From: an uncultured Eubacteriales bacterium
GTDB lineage: Bacteria > Bacillota > Clostridia > Oscillospirales > Oscillospiraceae
DNA length: 21,808 bases
NCBI GenBank assembly: GCA_900548615.1
Contig: URKW01000022.1
Location: 1-21,808 of the forward strand
Direction: 5' to 3'
Shown here: piece after piece, positions 1-8,213 of the stretch
Layout of the letters: every line of letters starts with the position of its first letter
Position numbering within the stretch: the stretch's first letter is position 1
Notes under the pieces: generated by a model
The model's input: only the letters and a program-made list of their open reading frames with translations
The model's database searches: none
What the model was told of the DNA's origin: nothing
Translations under genes and position numbers: made by a program

Positions 1-931
1 GGCAGGTGCCGATCATAATCATGCACAGACGGGACTGACCGATACCGCCGCCGATGGTCAGGGGCAGCTCACCGTTCAGCAGCATCTTGTGGAAGGGCAG
101 CTCGCGGCGATCGTTGCAGCCCCGGGCGTTCAGCTGATAGTCCATAGCGGCCTCGTCCACACGGATACCCATGGAGGAGATCTCGAAGGAGCTGTCCAGC
201 ACGGGGTTATACAGCAGAATATCGCCGTTCAAAGACCAGTCGTCATAGTCGGGAGCGCGGCCGTCGTGGGGCTTACCGGAGCGCTTCAGGTTGTCGCCGA
301 TCTGCATCAGGAACACGGTGTGATGCTCACGGCAGATGGCATGTTCACGCTCCTTGGGGGTTAGATCGGGCCAGCGATCCTCCAGCTCCTGGGTGGTGAC
401 GAAGTAGACCTCACGCTCCAGCTTGGTATGCAGGCTGGGGAAGGCGATCTGCAAAGCCTCATTGGTCTCCACCACAGCGCCTACGATGGCGCGGACGGTC
501 TGCTTCAGGAAGTTGACATTGCGATCCTCGCGGGAGATGACCTTTTCCCAGTCCCACTGATCCACGTAGACGGAATGGAGGTTGTCCACTTCCTCGTCAC
601 GGCGGATGGCGTTCATATCGGTGAACAGACCCTTGCCCACGTTGAATTCATAGCGCTTCAGCGCCAGACGTTTCCACTTGGCCAGAGAATGCACCACCTG
701 ACCGTTGGCGGCCACATCGGGGATATCGAAGGTAACAGGGCGTTCCACGCCGTTCAGGTTATCATTCAAACCGGAGTCCTCGCGGACAAACAGGGGAGCG
801 GAAACGCGGCGCAGATTCAGCGCCTGCCCCAGATTGACCTGAAAGTTACTCTTGATGAACTCGATGGCGCGCTGCATCTCGTAGACAGACAGCGGCGTTT
901 TGTAACCGGCGGGAATGAATACCTTACTCAT
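1..931 (-). CDS. asnA: Aspartate--ammonia ligase (AsnA), C-terminus cut by window edge
   Basis: Makes asparagine from aspartate and ammonia with ATP (AsnA type, class II aminoacyl-tRNA synthetase fold), in the cytoplasm. The reverse strand reads open from an ATG at 931 to the window edge, giving 310 residues. The family is about 330-340 residues, so roughly the last 20-30 are missing. The N-terminus begins MSKVFIPAGYKTPLSVYEMQ. Further in are VSAPLFV, the KWKRLALKRY stretch, the DQWDWEKVI segment, and near the edge GGGIGQSRLCMIM, the conserved AsnA glycine/arginine motif. An AAAGAGGTG ribosome binding site lies about 7 bases before the ATG, and a strong promoter sits at 967-995. It looks like a single-gene transcript at this end. 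Identification is by motif and length; I am confident. Confidence 0.95.
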   Translation of the reverse strand, partial: MSKVFIPAGYKTPLSVYEMQRAIEFIKSNFQVNLGQALNLRRVSAPLFVREDSGLNDNLNGVERPVTFDIPDVAANGQVVHSLAKWKRLALKRYEFNVGKGLFTDMNAIRRDEEVDNLHSVYVDQWDWEKVISREDRNVNFLKQTVRAIVGAVVETNEALQIAFPSLHTKLEREVYFVTTQELEDRWPDLTPKEREHAICREHHTVFLMQIGDNLKRSGKPHDGRAPDYDDWSLNGDILLYNPVLDSSFEISSMGIRVDEAAMDYQLNARGCNDRRELPFHKMLLNGELPLTIGGGIGQSRLCMIMIGTC

Positions 932-966
932 GCCTTAGCACCTCTTTCAATAAAAATATGCATCCT

Positions 967-995
967 ATTATAATAAAGTATAGGCCTGTTGGCAA
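967..995 (-). promoter_or_regulatory. Promoter of asnA
   Basis: On the reverse strand TTGCCA (990-995), a 17-base spacer and a perfect TATAAT (967-972), about 36 bases before the asnA ATG. The -10 lies in a symmetric TATTATAATA stretch. Confidence 0.75.
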
Positions 996-1021
996 GAGAA
1001 AAATTTCCTAAATCTAATGAA

Positions 1022-1057
1022 AAAAATTGCCGCCTCCTTGTGGATGCGGCAATTTTT
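1022..1057 (-). terminator. Rho-independent terminator of the aminotransferase gene
   Basis: A perfect 12-bp stem (1022-1033 with 1046-1057) around a 12-base loop. The A/T-rich stem base gives a run of T on the reverse strand. It starts 13 bases after the aminotransferase stop and separates that gene from the asnA promoter. Confidence 0.85.
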
Positions 1058-1069
1058 GAAAGATATTGC

Positions 1070-2260
1070 TTACTTATAGGACTCGATCATGGCCTTGAAG
1101 GCGGGCAGGCTGCGGCGGATCATGTCGTTGGACACGCAGTAGCTCAGGCGGAAGAAGCCGGGGCAGCCGAAGCCGTCAGCGGGCACCACCAGCAGGTTGT
1201 GGCCCAGCTTGGCCTTCTCGGAGAAGGCGTTGGCGTCGCCGTTGGGAGCCTTGACGAACAGGTAGAAAGCGCCATCGGGCTTGGCACACTCGTAGCCCAT
1301 CTCGGTCAGGCTGTTGTACAGCAGGTTGCGGTTCTCGTCGTAAGCCACCAGATCGGGGCGCTCCTCGGCGCAGTACTCAATGACCTTCTGCATCAGAGTG
1401 GGAGGGCAGACGTGACCCATGATACGGGCAGCGCCGGCGATGGCGGCGTACACGTCATGGCTGTCATCAGCGAAGCCGGGGACGTACACATAGCCGATAC
1501 GCTCGCCGGGCAGGGACAGGGACTTGGAGTAGGAATAGCACACGATGGTGTTCTTGTACAGGCAGGGGATGAAGGGCACCTTCACGCCGCCGTACACCAG
1601 CTCACGGTAAGGCTCGTCAGCGATGATGTAGATGGGATGGCCGTACTCGGCGCTCTTGCGCTCCAGCAGGGAGGCCAGACCCTTCAGGGTCTCCTCGGTG
1701 TACACAACGCCGGAGGGGTTGTTGGGGGAGTTGACGATGATGGCCTGGGTGTGTTTGGTGATGCGCTTCTCCACCTCGTCCAGATGGATCTGGAACGCCT
1801 TGGTATCCGCAGGAACGACCACCAGCTTGCCGCCGTTGGCATTGACGAAGGGGCGATACTCGGGGAAGAAGGGGGCGATGGCCATGATCTCAGTGTCGGA
1901 GTCCACGATCAGCGCCTTGATGATGGAGATCAAAGCGGGAGCGGCGCCGCAGGTGAAGAACAGCTCGCTGGCCTTGACGTCCAGACCGAAGCGGGCGGCC
2001 AGATCCTTGGCGACGGCTGCGCGGGCTTCTTCAAAACCGGGAGCCATGGAGTAGCCGTGCAGCTTGATGGAGTCGGTCTCGTCCACGATCTTCTTGATGG
2101 ACTCGTTGACCTTCTTGGGGGCGGGAATGCTGGGATTGCCCAGGGAGTAGTCATAGACGTTTTCGGGGCCGACGACCTTGGCCTGCTCCAGACCGTAGGC
2201 GAACAGCTGACGAATGACAGAGGGGGCAGTACCCAGAGTGTAATATTCCTGATTGACCAT
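1070..2260 (-). CDS. PLP-dependent aminotransferase, class I/II (aspartate aminotransferase-like)
   Basis: A 396-residue fold-type I transaminase that moves an amino group between an amino acid and a 2-oxo acid; the substrate cannot be told from sequence. Family landmarks are all present: NSPNNPSG (about 178-184), ADEPY with the pyridine-binding Asp215 and Tyr218, SYSKSLSLPGERIGY with the Schiff-base Lys246 and phosphate-binding Arg254, and a late FRLSYC carrying the carboxylate-binding Arg. Length is normal for the family. The ATG at 2260 has only a modest upstream purine stretch, but the conserved N-terminal region starts soon after. It is transcribed alone from the promoter at 2332-2360 and ends at the hairpin at 1022-1057. 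The downstream neighbour asnA uses aspartate, which fits but does not prove an aspartate-family substrate. Confidence 0.9.
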   Translation of the reverse strand: MVNQEYYTLGTAPSVIRQLFAYGLEQAKVVGPENVYDYSLGNPSIPAPKKVNESIKKIVDETDSIKLHGYSMAPGFEEARAAVAKDLAARFGLDVKASELFFTCGAAPALISIIKALIVDSDTEIMAIAPFFPEYRPFVNANGGKLVVVPADTKAFQIHLDEVEKRITKHTQAIIVNSPNNPSGVVYTEETLKGLASLLERKSAEYGHPIYIIADEPYRELVYGGVKVPFIPCLYKNTIVCYSYSKSLSLPGERIGYVYVPGFADDSHDVYAAIAGAARIMGHVCPPTLMQKVIEYCAEERPDLVAYDENRNLLYNSLTEMGYECAKPDGAFYLFVKAPNGDANAFSEKAKLGHNLLVVPADGFGCPGFFRLSYCVSNDMIRRSLPAFKAMIESYK

Positions 2261-2331
2261 GATAACAGCTCCTATTCTTCTTTTCCTTATTTATTGCGCA
2301 TGCGGCTCAAACACATGCGTGACCAACTATT

Positions 2332-2360
2332 ACTATACGAGGGTTTTCTCTGATTGTCAA
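2332..2360 (-). promoter_or_regulatory. Promoter of the aminotransferase gene
   Basis: On the reverse strand a perfect TTGACA (2355-2360), a 17-base spacer and TATAGT (2332-2337). Just downstream, two CGCATG copies (within about 2297-2321) lie in the leader. They are partly palindromic and could be an operator, though this is speculative. Confidence 0.8.
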
Positions 2361-2422
2361 GTATTTATCAAAGAAAACGGATTTTTGAGAAAAATTTTAT
2401 GCAAACGAAACAACTCTGCGTT

Positions 2423-3337
2423 TCAGTTCAGCTCCATCCGCTGGGCCAGCACGCTGCCAGCGGCGATGGAAGCCAGCTTGGACTCGGCGCTGTCGGCGCG
2501 GGACACCAGCACGATAGGCACCTTGGCGCCCAGGATGATACCGGCGTTCTTGGCGTTGCCGAACAGGGAAGCGGCCTTGCCGATGCCGTTGCCCACCTCA
2601 TAGTTGGGCACCAGCAGAATGTCGGCGTCACCGGCGCCGGGAGCGGTGTAGTGCTTGTGGTGGCAGGCCTCCTTGCTGACCGCCAAATCCAGAGCCACGG
2701 GGCCGCACACGTTCATGTTGTACTTGCTCCAGCGCTCGGTCATGTGGGCCAGCGCGTCGGCATCCACGGTGGACTGGATCTTGGGGTTCACCACCTCCGC
2801 GCCGCAGATGCAGGCGGCGTTGATGCTCTCATAGCCCAGCGCGTGCAGCACCATGGCGGCATTCTCCAGAATTTCGGCCTTCTTGTCCAGATCGGGGAAG
2901 GTGTTGACGCCGCCGTCGGTGAGGATCACCATCTTGCCATAGGCGGAGATCTCATAGAACATGCAGTGGGTGGTGAGATGGCTGGTGCGCAGGCCACATT
3001 CCTTATTAAATACAGCGCGCATTAGATCGGCGGTGCCCAGAATGCCCTTCATCAGGAAATTAGCCTTTCCCTCGGCGCACAGGGCCACGGCCTTGGCGGC
3101 GCAGTCGGTGTCGCTGTCACCGGCGACGATCTCGTAATCGGCGGGGTTCTCGCCCAGACCGGACAGCATGTCCTTGATCTCGTCCACATGGCCCACCAGA
3201 ATGGGAGTGGCGATGCCCTCCTTGCGGGCCTCTACCACGGCCTCGATGACGGGCTGGTCGTGAGCGGCGGCCACGGCGATAACACCGGTCTTACCGCCCT
3301 TGGCGGCCTCTAAAATGCCATTGATCGTATTAATCAT
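2423..3337 (-). CDS. Phosphate acetyl/butyryltransferase family protein (phosphotransbutyrylase-like)
   Basis: A 304-residue enzyme of the PTA/PTB family, which swaps CoA for phosphate on acetyl- or butyryl-CoA to give the acyl phosphate (energy conservation together with an acyl kinase). Recognisable parts are the N-terminal VIAVAAAHDQPVIEAV, LMKGILGTADLMRAV in the middle, ILTDGGVNTFPD, and the C-terminal LLVPNYEVGNG and VPIVLVSRADSAESK. An in-frame ATG lies 27 bases further upstream at 3364. AGGAGG at 3346-3351 sits 8 bases before the ATG at 3337, so I use that start. The length is close to Ptb (about 300), but no butyrate kinase gene lies next to it here. Substrate (acetyl versus butyryl) is therefore open. 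It has its own promoter at 3394-3422. Confidence 0.88.
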   Translation of the reverse strand: MINTINGILEAAKGGKTGVIAVAAAHDQPVIEAVVEARKEGIATPILVGHVDEIKDMLSGLGENPADYEIVAGDSDTDCAAKAVALCAEGKANFLMKGILGTADLMRAVFNKECGLRTSHLTTHCMFYEISAYGKMVILTDGGVNTFPDLDKKAEILENAAMVLHALGYESINAACICGAEVVNPKIQSTVDADALAHMTERWSKYNMNVCGPVALDLAVSKEACHHKHYTAPGAGDADILLVPNYEVGNGIGKAASLFGNAKNAGIILGAKVPIVLVSRADSAESKLASIAAGSVLAQRMELN

Positions 3338-3393
3338 GTACGCATCCTCCTGAATATCTGTCATGTGAATGGAAAAAACTAGTTACTTTTTAC

Positions 3394-3422
3394 ATTATAC
3401 ATGGCAGTGCCCCTATCGTCAA
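3394..3422 (-). promoter_or_regulatory. Promoter of the phosphotransbutyrylase-like gene
   Basis: On the reverse strand TTGACG (3417-3422), a 17-base spacer and a perfect TATAAT (3394-3399), about 57 bases before the chosen start codon. Confidence 0.8.
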
Positions 3423-3502
3423 TGATAAACCGAGGGATTCAGTGAAATATTTTGTGAAACACATGCGTTCCACAAAAATGACCTTGCGGCGGTGAATTTA
3501 TG

Positions 3503-3531
3503 TTGCCACAGCGAAGAAAAAAGAGTATAAT
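3503..3531 (+). promoter_or_regulatory. Promoter of the ruvC-ruvA-ruvB-glmM operon
   Basis: TTGCCA (3503-3508), a 17-base spacer and a perfect TATAAT (3526-3531), 30 bases before the ruvC GTG. It is divergent from the phosphotransbutyrylase promoter. I see no LexA-type (GAACN4GTTC) site overlapping it, so there is no visible SOS control. Confidence 0.8.
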
Positions 3532-3560
3532 ATATAAGATTAACATGGGGAGGGAGCGCC

Positions 3561-4073
3561 GTGCGTATTTTAGGGATAGACCCCGGTGTGGCGATCGTGG
3601 GCTTCGGTGTGCTTGATTGTGCCGGGGCCACGCAGAAAATGGTACAGTACGGCGCCATCAACACACCGGCTGGCATGCCGCTGGCTGCCCGGCTGACGCT
3701 GATCGAAAGCGACCTGACGGAGCTGATCCGGCAGTTCCATCCCGACGAAATGGCCATCGAGGAGCTGTTCTTCAGCAAAAATATCACCACCGGCATTGCG
3801 GTGGCTCATGCACGGGGCGTGATCCTCTGCACGGCGGAGAAAATGCAGCTTCCCATCTATGAATACACCCCCATGCAGGTGAAGCAGGCGGTGGTGGGCT
3901 ACGGTCTGGCGGAAAAAAAGCAGGTGATGGACATGACTCGCCGTCTGCTGAAGCTGAAGGACATCCCACGGCCGGACGACGCCGCCGACGCGCTGGCTAT
4001 CGCCATCTGCCATGCCCGCAGCGCCACCAGTCGGCTGCGGCGTACCGATCCCAATGTGAAGGAGACTGTGTGA
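3561..4073 (+). CDS. ruvC: Crossover junction endodeoxyribonuclease RuvC
   Basis: Holliday junction resolvase that cuts symmetric strands of four-way junctions bound by RuvAB. At 170 residues it matches the family. The RNase H-like acidic set is visible: Asp7 in RILGIDPG, Glu67/Glu68 in AIEELFF, and Asp139/Asp140/Asp143 in RPDDAADALA. The GTG start at 3561 is set by GGGGAGGGAG a few bases upstream and by the conserved N-terminus. It is the first gene of the operon, and its stop overlaps the start region of ruvA. Confidence 0.97.
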   Translation: MRILGIDPGVAIVGFGVLDCAGATQKMVQYGAINTPAGMPLAARLTLIESDLTELIRQFHPDEMAIEELFFSKNITTGIAVAHARGVILCTAEKMQLPIYEYTPMQVKQAVVGYGLAEKKQVMDMTRRLLKLKDIPRPDDAADALAIAICHARSATSRLRRTDPNVKETV

Positions 4074-4075
4074 CC

Positions 4076-4678
4076 ATGTTTTACTATCTCAACGGCGTTG
4101 TGGCCGAGATGGAGGCTAATCTTGCCGTTATCGACTGCGGCGGCGTGGGCTATGCCTGCGCCACCACCAACTATACCCTGTCACAGCTGAAAAAAGGGGA
4201 GCGGGCCAAGCTGTATACCTACATGAACGTCCGGGAGGATGCGGTAGATCTGTTCGGCTTTTCCAGCCAGAGTGAGCTGCACAGCTTCAAGCTGCTGCTG
4301 GGCGTTTCCGGCGTAGGCCCCAAGGCAGCACTGGCGATCCTGTCCACCAACACGCCGGCCAATCTGGCCATGGCGGTGGTGATGGGTGACGAAAAGGCGC
4401 TGACCGCCGCGCCGGGTATCGGAAAGAAGATCGCCCAGCGCATCATTCTGGAATTGAAAGACAAGCTGGCCAAGGAGCAGGCGTCCTTCGGCCCGGACAC
4501 CGGCGGCAGCGTACCGCTGACGGTGCTGCCCAACGACAAGGCAAAGGAAGCTGGTGCGGCGCTGGCGGTGCTGGGCTACAGCGGCAGCGAGGTAGCGGCG
4601 GCGCTGAAAGGCATCGACATAGACACCCTACCGCTGGAGGAGATCATCCGACAGGCGCTGAAGCGTATGGTAAAGTAA
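4076..4678 (+). CDS. ruvA: Holliday junction branch migration protein RuvA
   Basis: Junction-binding subunit that loads the RuvB motors. About 200 residues, as usual. It has an N-terminal OB-fold (about 1-62), two helix-hairpin-helix motifs (LLGVSGVGPKAALAIL and APGIGKKIAQRIILEL), and the C-terminal RuvB-contacting domain (from about 155, ALAVLGYSGSEVAAAL). Two starts are possible: GTG at 4070, overlapping the ruvC stop, or ATG at 4076. AAGGAG at 4059-4064 suits either. I chose ATG because MFYYLNG lines up with the MIGRLRG-type start of the family. Translational coupling to ruvC is likely. Confidence 0.95.
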   Translation: MFYYLNGVVAEMEANLAVIDCGGVGYACATTNYTLSQLKKGERAKLYTYMNVREDAVDLFGFSSQSELHSFKLLLGVSGVGPKAALAILSTNTPANLAMAVVMGDEKALTAAPGIGKKIAQRIILELKDKLAKEQASFGPDTGGSVPLTVLPNDKAKEAGAALAVLGYSGSEVAAALKGIDIDTLPLEEIIRQALKRMVK

Positions 4679-4690
4679 GGAGGGGACGAC

Positions 4691-5731
4691 GTGAGCATCG
4701 ATTACGGAAGCGATATCTACGAGGAGCCTATCGTCTCCACCTCCTTTCTGCCGGAGGACGCGCAGGAGAAGTCGTTACGTCCTCACACGCTGAAGGAGTA
4801 CATCGGGCAGGAGAAGGCCAAGGGCAATCTGTCCGTGTTTATCGAGGCGGCCCGCCGCCGCGGCGAATCACTGGATCACGTGCTGCTGCACGGCCCTCCG
4901 GGCTTGGGCAAGACCACGCTGGCGGGCATTATCGCCGCCGAGATGGGCGTCAATATCCGCATCACTTCCGGCCCGGCCATCGAAAAGCCAGGCGATCTGG
5001 CGGCGCTGCTGACCAACCTGAACGAGAATGATATTCTCTTTGTGGATGAGATCCACCGCCTGAACCGCGCGGTGGAGGAGATTTTATACCCCGCCATGGA
5101 GGACTATGCCATTGATATCATCATCGGCAAAGGCCCCTCCGCCAACTCCATCCGTCTGGATCTGCCCCATTTTACCCTAATCGGGGCCACCACACGGGCC
5201 GGCTCACTGTCCGCGCCGCTGCGTGACCGCTTCGGCGTGACGCTGCGGCTGGAGCTGTACACCCCGGAGGAATTGAAAGAGATCGTCACCCGCAGCGCCG
5301 GAATACTGGAGGTTCCCATTGAGGAGGCCGGCGCTATGGAGATCGCACGCCGCTCACGGGGCACGCCCCGAATCGCCAACCGGATGCTGCGCCGTGTCCG
5401 GGACTTTGCGGAGGTAAAGGCCGATGGCGTCATCACCCGGGAAGTGGCGGACAGCGCCCTGCTGGCGCTGGAGGTGGACTATCTGGGACTGGATCAGGTG
5501 GATCGCCGGATGCTGCGGGCCATCATTGAGAACTATGGCGGCGGCCCGGTGGGGCTTGACACGCTGGCGGCCACCATCGGTGAGGAGTCGGTGACGCTGG
5601 AGGATGTGTATGAGCCGTATCTGATGCAGCTGGGCTTCTTGACCCGCACGCCCCGGGGTCGCTGCGTGACCCAGAAGGCCTACGAGCATCTGCATATGGA
5701 GTTTGCCGGACAGACGCAGCTGACATTATGA
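4691..5731 (+). CDS. ruvB: Holliday junction branch migration DNA helicase RuvB
   Basis: AAA+ ATPase that drives branch migration at RuvA-bound junctions. 346 residues, family length. Walker A GPPGLGKT (68-75), Walker B VDEIHRL (Asp119/Glu120), sensor 1 ATTRAGSL (about 166-173), the arginine-finger segment APLRDRFG, and the sensor-2 stretch RGTPRIANRMLRRVRD are all intact. A winged-helix C-terminal domain follows (YLGLDQVDRRML to the end). The GTG start at 4691 has an AAGGAGGGG site just upstream, 12 bases after ruvA. Confidence 0.97.
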   Translation: MSIDYGSDIYEEPIVSTSFLPEDAQEKSLRPHTLKEYIGQEKAKGNLSVFIEAARRRGESLDHVLLHGPPGLGKTTLAGIIAAEMGVNIRITSGPAIEKPGDLAALLTNLNENDILFVDEIHRLNRAVEEILYPAMEDYAIDIIIGKGPSANSIRLDLPHFTLIGATTRAGSLSAPLRDRFGVTLRLELYTPEELKEIVTRSAGILEVPIEEAGAMEIARRSRGTPRIANRMLRRVRDFAEVKADGVITREVADSALLALEVDYLGLDQVDRRMLRAIIENYGGGPVGLDTLAATIGEESVTLEDVYEPYLMQLGFLTRTPRGRCVTQKAYEHLHMEFAGQTQLTL

Positions 5732-5746
5732 GAGGAAGTTGAATCT

Positions 5747-7096
5747 ATGGGAAAATTATTCGGTACGGACGGTATCCGCGGCGTAGTGGGAAAAACACTG
5801 ACGGCGGAGCTTGCCTTCCACGTGGGGCAGGCGGTGGCGGTCGTTTTGCAGGAGGAGCTGGGCCGCAGACCCCTCATCACCATTGGTAAGGACACCCGCG
5901 TTTCCTCTGATATGCTGGAGGCGGCGCTGACCGCCGGTATCTGCTCGGTGGGTGGCGACGTGCTGCTGCTGGGCGTGATCCCCACGCCCGCTGTTGCATT
6001 CCTGACGGTGCAGGAGGAGGCGGACGCCGGTGTGGTCATCTCCGCCAGCCATAATCCCTATGAGTATAACGGCATCAAGGTGTTCAACGCCCAGGGCTAT
6101 AAGCTGCCGGACGCCATGGAGGAGCGGGTGGAGGAGCTGATCCTGAACCACGCGGCGCTTCCGGTCAAGTCCGGCGGAGAGCTGGGCCGCTGCCGCAACG
6201 GTGCGCAGGAGATGCACGATGATTATGTGAGCCATCTGATGGACACCATCGGCTGCGACCTGTCCGGTCTGCGTGTGATGGTGGACTGCGCCAACGGTGC
6301 CGCCGCCGCCACCGCGCCCAACCTGTTCCAGCGGCTGCCGGTAATGGCGGATTTCATCAACATCGATCCCGACGGCGTGAACATCAACAACGGCTGCGGC
6401 TCCACCCATCTGGAGCAGCTTTCCGCCATGACGGTGGCAGGAAAGTACCAGTTGGGTATCGCCTTTGACGGCGACGCCGACCGCTGCCTGCTGGTGGATG
6501 AACAGGGCCATACCATCGACGGCGACAAGATCATGGCGGTCTGCGGAAAGGCTCTGCGCCAGCAGGGAAAGCTGACCAACAACGCCGTGGTGGCAACGGT
6601 CATGTCCAATCTGGGCCTGCATGAATTCTGCCGGAACGAGCAGATCGAACTGGTCTGCACGGCGGTAGGCGACCGCCACGTGCTGGAAAAAATGCTGGAG
6701 TGCGACTATGCCATCGGCGGCGAGCAGTCCGGCCACATGATCTTCCGGGAATACGCCACCACCGGCGACGGCGAATTGACGGCGCTGCAATTCCTTAAGG
6801 CGCTGAAGGCATCCGGCAAGTCTGCCTCCGAGCTGGCGGGCTGCTGCGCCCAGTACCCGCAGGAGCTGGTCAACGTGGCGCTGCCCCACACGCCGGGGGA
6901 GAAGGAGCGGGTCATGAACGCGCCGGGTCTGTGGCAGGCTGTGCGGGAAAAGGAGGCGGAGCTGGGCGGCCAGGGCCGCATTCTGATCCGTCCCTCCGGC
7001 ACCGAGGCGCTGATCCGCGTGATGGTAGAGGCCAAAACCGATAAAATCGCCCGCGAAGTGGCAGAGGATTTGGCGGAATTGGTCAAAAAACTTTAA
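5747..7096 (+). CDS. glmM: Phosphoglucosamine mutase GlmM
   Basis: Converts glucosamine-6-phosphate to glucosamine-1-phosphate, leading to UDP-GlcNAc for peptidoglycan. 449 residues, close to the usual ~445-450. All four active-site parts are present: ISASHNP with the phosphoserine Ser101, metal-binding DGDADR (Asp241/243/245), sugar-binding GGEQSGH (about 324-330), and phosphate-binding RPSGTE (415-420). AGAGGAAG lies before the ATG, and only 15 bases separate it from ruvB, so it probably shares the ruv transcript. I see no clear hairpin terminator after it; the next promoter starts 37 bases downstream. Confidence 0.97.
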   Translation: MGKLFGTDGIRGVVGKTLTAELAFHVGQAVAVVLQEELGRRPLITIGKDTRVSSDMLEAALTAGICSVGGDVLLLGVIPTPAVAFLTVQEEADAGVVISASHNPYEYNGIKVFNAQGYKLPDAMEERVEELILNHAALPVKSGGELGRCRNGAQEMHDDYVSHLMDTIGCDLSGLRVMVDCANGAAAATAPNLFQRLPVMADFINIDPDGVNINNGCGSTHLEQLSAMTVAGKYQLGIAFDGDADRCLLVDEQGHTIDGDKIMAVCGKALRQQGKLTNNAVVATVMSNLGLHEFCRNEQIELVCTAVGDRHVLEKMLECDYAIGGEQSGHMIFREYATTGDGELTALQFLKALKASGKSASELAGCCAQYPQELVNVALPHTPGEKERVMNAPGLWQAVREKEAELGGQGRILIRPSGTEALIRVMVEAKTDKIAREVAEDLAELVKKL

Positions 7097-7132
7097 GAAA
7101 ACGCAACTTTTTAACAAATTTTCACGGACAGC

Positions 7133-7162
7133 TTGACAAATTATTTATCGAAAAGGTATAAT
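7133..7162 (+). promoter_or_regulatory. Promoter of the SigH-like gene
   Basis: A perfect TTGACA (7133-7138), an 18-base spacer and a perfect TATAAT (7157-7162). Only five bases separate the -10 from the ATG at 7168, so the message is predicted to be leaderless. Confidence 0.8.
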
Positions 7163-7167
7163 AGAAA

Positions 7168-7791
7168 ATGGTAAATAGCAAAGAGGCTAGTTTTGCCTAT
7201 TTGGAGACATTGAGCGACGAGCAGCTATGCGCCGCCTGCCAATTGGGGAACCGCAACGCCGAGGAGGTTCTGGCGGCGCGGTATCACCGGCTGGTGCGTA
7301 GCATCGCCCGACCCTACTTTCTTGCCGGCGGAGACAACGAGGATCTGCTGCAGGAGGGGATGGTGGGGCTGATCAAGGCCATGCGGGAATACGACCCCCA
7401 TCAGGCCGCGTCCTTCTGCACCTTTGCCGAGGTATGTATCCGGCGGCGGCTGTATTCGGTGCTCAAATCCGCTTCCTCAGGCAAGCATCAGCCTCTCAAT
7501 CAAGCGATCCCCCTGAATCCCTCATTCTTTGACGTCAGTCTCGCTTTTGCACAGGTCGACCCCGAGGTCCTGCTGATTGACAGGGAAAAAACCGCCGGTC
7601 TGCTGGAGTACACATGCAAACAGTTATCCGCCTTCGAAGCTGAGATTTTAGGGTACTATTTGGACGGTTTTACATGTCGTGAGATCGCAGAGACTGTGGG
7701 CAAGCCGCCAAAATCGGTGGAAAATGCTGTGCAGCGCATACGCCGCAAGATCGGGCGGCAACTTCAATCTGGCGATATCAGCAAAGGCTGA
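7168..7791 (+). CDS. sigH: RNA polymerase sigma factor, SigH-like (sigma-70 family)
   Basis: A 207-residue sigma factor with region 2 (ARPYFLAGGDNEDLLQEGMVGLIKA, read in parts; about 50-75) and region 4 (EAEILGYYLDGFTCREIAE to SVENAVQRIRRKIG). Order and wording match Bacillus SigH/Spo0H closely: ARSYFLIGADREDIVQEG and the LYLDGRSYQEI-type region 4. In spore formers SigH drives transition-state and early sporulation genes. The ATG at 7168 has no ribosome binding site and begins six bases after the -10. A TTG at 7201 is the nearest alternative, but its AAAGAGG (7180-7186) lies 14 bases away. It may also be read through from glmM. The name is likely from similarity; the specific role is inferred. 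Confidence 0.85.
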   Translation: MVNSKEASFAYLETLSDEQLCAACQLGNRNAEEVLAARYHRLVRSIARPYFLAGGDNEDLLQEGMVGLIKAMREYDPHQAASFCTFAEVCIRRRLYSVLKSASSGKHQPLNQAIPLNPSFFDVSLAFAQVDPEVLLIDREKTAGLLEYTCKQLSAFEAEILGYYLDGFTCREIAETVGKPPKSVENAVQRIRRKIGRQLQSGDISKG

Positions 7792-7824
7792 ACGCAATAT
7801 ATTTCTCAAAGAGAGGGTAAAATC

Positions 7825-8103
7825 ATGTACGAAGACAAGACTTTAGTTTGCAAAGAGTGTGGTAAGGAATTCGTTTTCACCGCCGGTGAGCAGGAGTTCT
7901 ATGCTGAGCGCGGCTTCCAGAACGAGCCCCAGCGCTGCAAGTCCTGCCGTGATACGCGCAAGAACGCTGCCCGCGGTCCCCGTGAGTATTTCACCGCTGT
8001 CTGCGCTGCCTGCGGCGGCGAGGCCAAGGTTCCCTTCGAGCCCAAGTCCGATCGTCCTGTGTATTGCAGCGACTGCTTTGCCAAGATGCGCCAGAACGGC
8101 TAA
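7825..8103 (+). CDS. Zinc-ribbon protein with four CxxC pairs
   Basis: A 92-residue protein with four cysteine pairs, C9/C12, C38/C41, C60/C63 and C81/C84, enough for two treble-clef or ribbon zinc sites. Between them are an acidic-aromatic stretch (EQEFYAERGF) and a basic stretch (RDTRKNAARGPR). This arrangement is known from the uncharacterised probable zinc-ribbon family of Firmicutes; no reaction is known. GAGAGGG precedes the ATG. It lies 33 bases after the SigH-like gene and ends at a strong terminator at 8134-8170, so the two are probably cotranscribed. A nucleic-acid or ribosome-related role is a guess. Confidence 0.85.
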   Translation: MYEDKTLVCKECGKEFVFTAGEQEFYAERGFQNEPQRCKSCRDTRKNAARGPREYFTAVCAACGGEAKVPFEPKSDRPVYCSDCFAKMRQNG

Positions 8104-8133
8104 TTCCTTTCCCCACACACTGATTTGATACAG

Positions 8134-8170
8134 AAAACCTCCGGCACACAACCGTGTGCCGGAGGTTTTT
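8134..8170. terminator. Bidirectional rho-independent terminator
   Basis: A perfect 16-bp stem (8134-8149 with 8154-8169), a four-base AACC loop, and T-runs in both directions. It serves the zinc-ribbon gene (+) and the convergent GntR gene (-). Confidence 0.92.
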
Positions 8171-8213
8171 GCATCAATAGAAAAGTGATCGGAAGGGAAG
8201 GGAAGGGGAAGTC

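Noticed and set aside
989..2353. Long open frame on the + strand opposite the aminotransferase
   Set aside because: Composition is rich in Gly, Val, His and Asp as expected from the antisense of a GC-rich gene; no motif, and the opposite strand has a clear enzyme with promoter and terminator.
3503..3560. LexA (SOS) control of ruvC
   Set aside because: No GAACN4GTTC-type site seen near the promoter.
5756..7117. 453-codon reverse frame opposite glmM
   Set aside because: Antisense shadow of an intact glmM; His/Gln/Leu-rich with no recognisable domain.
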